64,000 nt of DNA, taken from NCBI RefSeq assembly GCF_008124715.1, contig NZ_VNHO01000001.1:62001-126000 (forward strand), in the 5' to 3' direction. The notes beneath the pieces were generated by a model. That model was given only the letters and a program-made list of their open reading frames with translations. It did no database searches and had not been told where the DNA came from. Source of the stretch: Thermosediminibacter litoriperuensis (GTDB lineage: Bacteria; Bacillota; Thermosediminibacteria; Thermosediminibacterales; Thermosediminibacteraceae). This document shows positions 63,076 to 64,000 of this stretch, one piece after another (position 1 is the stretch's first letter; each line of letters begins with the position of its first letter). Both the position numbers and the translations under genes were made by a program.

Positions 63076-64000
63076 ATGAGATTAAACATACCTAAGAGCA
63101 GAGTAGCTAAAATGAGTCAGTTGATACTCCCGGCCGTCGCAGTAGTTATAACTATCTCGATAATTCGTTTTCCGGAGGAAGCTTTTCAGGCAGCTTTTGA
63201 GGGTCTTGACGTGTGGTTTAACATCGTGCTCCCCGCTTTGCTTCCCTTCTTCATAGGCTCCCAGCTGCTGATGGGATTGGGAGTTGTTCACTTTATGGGT
63301 GTGCTGCTGGAACCTTTTATGAGGCCTCTTTTTAACGTCCCTGGAGCAGGTTCTTTTGTAATGGCGATGGGACTTGCCAGCGGGTACCCACTTGGGGCAA
63401 TGCTTACGGCAAAGCTTGTCAAAAAGAAACTCTGTAATGCCAGAGAAGCTGAACGATTAGTGTCTTTTACTAACACCGCAGACCCGCTCTTTATGGTGGG
63501 AGCAGTAGCCGTAGGCATGTTCAAAGACGTCCGGCTGGGATCTATAATAGCCCTCGCCCATTATATATCCGCTTTGTTGGTTGGTATTATTATGCGTTTC
63601 TACGCCAGAAACTCCGAAATGACTCCGCCCGTAACGTCGTCCAGAAGCCGCGAGAGTATTTTGCTCAAAGCAACAAAAGAGCTTCTGAGAGCCCGCCGGG
63701 AAGATTCAAGACCCTTCGGCCAACTCCTAGGCGATTGTATAAAGGATTCGATAAATTCCCTCTTGCTGATCCTAGGGTTCATAATATTATTTTCGGTAAT
63801 TATCAGAATAATAACCATAGCAGGTTTTGTCAATATGCTGGTTCCCATACTAAACGTAATCCTGAAAATCTTCGGCCTCCAGGACAGCCTTTCACCGTCC
63901 ATCATCAGCGGTATTTTTGAAATAACGCTGGGAACAAAGCTGGCAAGCACGGCCGACGCTCCGCTTATTCAGAGGATTGTTATCGCCAGCGCTATAATAG
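63076..64000 (+). CDS. ylbJ: YlbJ, sporulation integral membrane protein (partial, C-terminus beyond window)
   Basis: The 308 visible codons encode a multi-pass membrane protein with nucleoside-transporter-gate-like repeats: FNIVLPALLPFFIGSQLLMG, FVMAMGLASGYPLGAMLTAK, FTNTADPLFMVGAVAVGMFK and, in the second half, PSIISGIFEITLGTKLAS. YlbJ is needed for spore cortex formation in Bacillus. AGGGGG lies seven bases before the ATG. The gene is divergent from ylbK and runs off the right edge. Confidence 0.93.
   Translation, partial: MRLNIPKSRVAKMSQLILPAVAVVITISIIRFPEEAFQAAFEGLDVWFNIVLPALLPFFIGSQLLMGLGVVHFMGVLLEPFMRPLFNVPGAGSFVMAMGLASGYPLGAMLTAKLVKKKLCNAREAERLVSFTNTADPLFMVGAVAVGMFKDVRLGSIIALAHYISALLVGIIMRFYARNSEMTPPVTSSRSRESILLKATKELLRARREDSRPFGQLLGDCIKDSINSLLLILGFIILFSVIIRIITIAGFVNMLVPILNVILKIFGLQDSLSPSIISGIFEITLGTKLASTADAPLIQRIVIASAII

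Overview
This window reads as a contiguous piece of the chromosome of an anaerobic, spore-forming, flagellated, probably thermophilic Firmicute of the Clostridia / Thermosediminibacterales-Thermoanaerobacterales type. The basis is the gene order (flg/fli cluster - codY - hslUV - xerC - trmFO - topA - dprA; rnc - smc - ftsY - ylxM - ffh - rpsP; ylbJKLM - rpmF), sporulation genes (spoVS, ylbJ), FapR-type lipid control, and pta-ackA. The genus is an inference; no rRNA is present to settle it. Nearly all genes lie on the minus strand; the exceptions are a MATE transporter, tmcAL and ylbJ.

Region by region. (1) 1-16.0 kb: the fla/che operon, transcribed right to left from flgB to fliP, with motAB, fliY and a cheY inside it. 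It is headed by a well-formed cyclic-di-GMP class I riboswitch with a terminator/antiterminator (16102-16231). (2) 16.3-26.8 kb: codY, hslUV, xerC, trmFO, topA, dprA, a corrinoid adenosyltransferase gene and comM. (3) 26.8-37.2 kb: an accessory, rearranged segment. It holds a decayed transposase, a MATE exporter, a methylenetetrahydrofolate reductase with a structured leader, two closely related membrane-anchored S41 peptidase genes that look like a duplication, a PrsA-like foldase, a broken lipoprotein gene, a possible 33-codon gene, a C_GCAxxG_C_C protein and a duplicated fragment of yraN. (4) 37.2-48.8 kb: housekeeping genes for translation, protein targeting and chromosome organisation (yraN, rnhB, rbgA, rplS, trmD, rimM, khpA, rpsP, ffh, ylxM, ftsY, smc), then spoVS and rnc. 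(5) 48.8-56.6 kb: a complete type II fatty-acid operon fapR-plsX-fabH-degV-fabK-fabD-fabG-acpP-fabF running into rnc, with a FapR operator on its promoter. (6) 56.7-64 kb: rpmF-yceD, ackA-pta, tmcAL, ylbL, ylbK and the start of ylbJ.

How the parts connect. Basal body, motor and switch genes are co-transcribed under c-di-GMP control, and FliY keeps both CheC-type phosphatase motifs next to cheY. The fatty-acid operon carries its own repressor, all core elongation enzymes using the FabK-type enoyl reductase, the PlsX acyl-transfer step and a DegV/FakB-like fatty-acid binder.

I found no rRNA, tRNA, CRISPR array, prophage or intact insertion sequence. The most unusual material is in 26.8-37.2 kb and in the riboswitch region.
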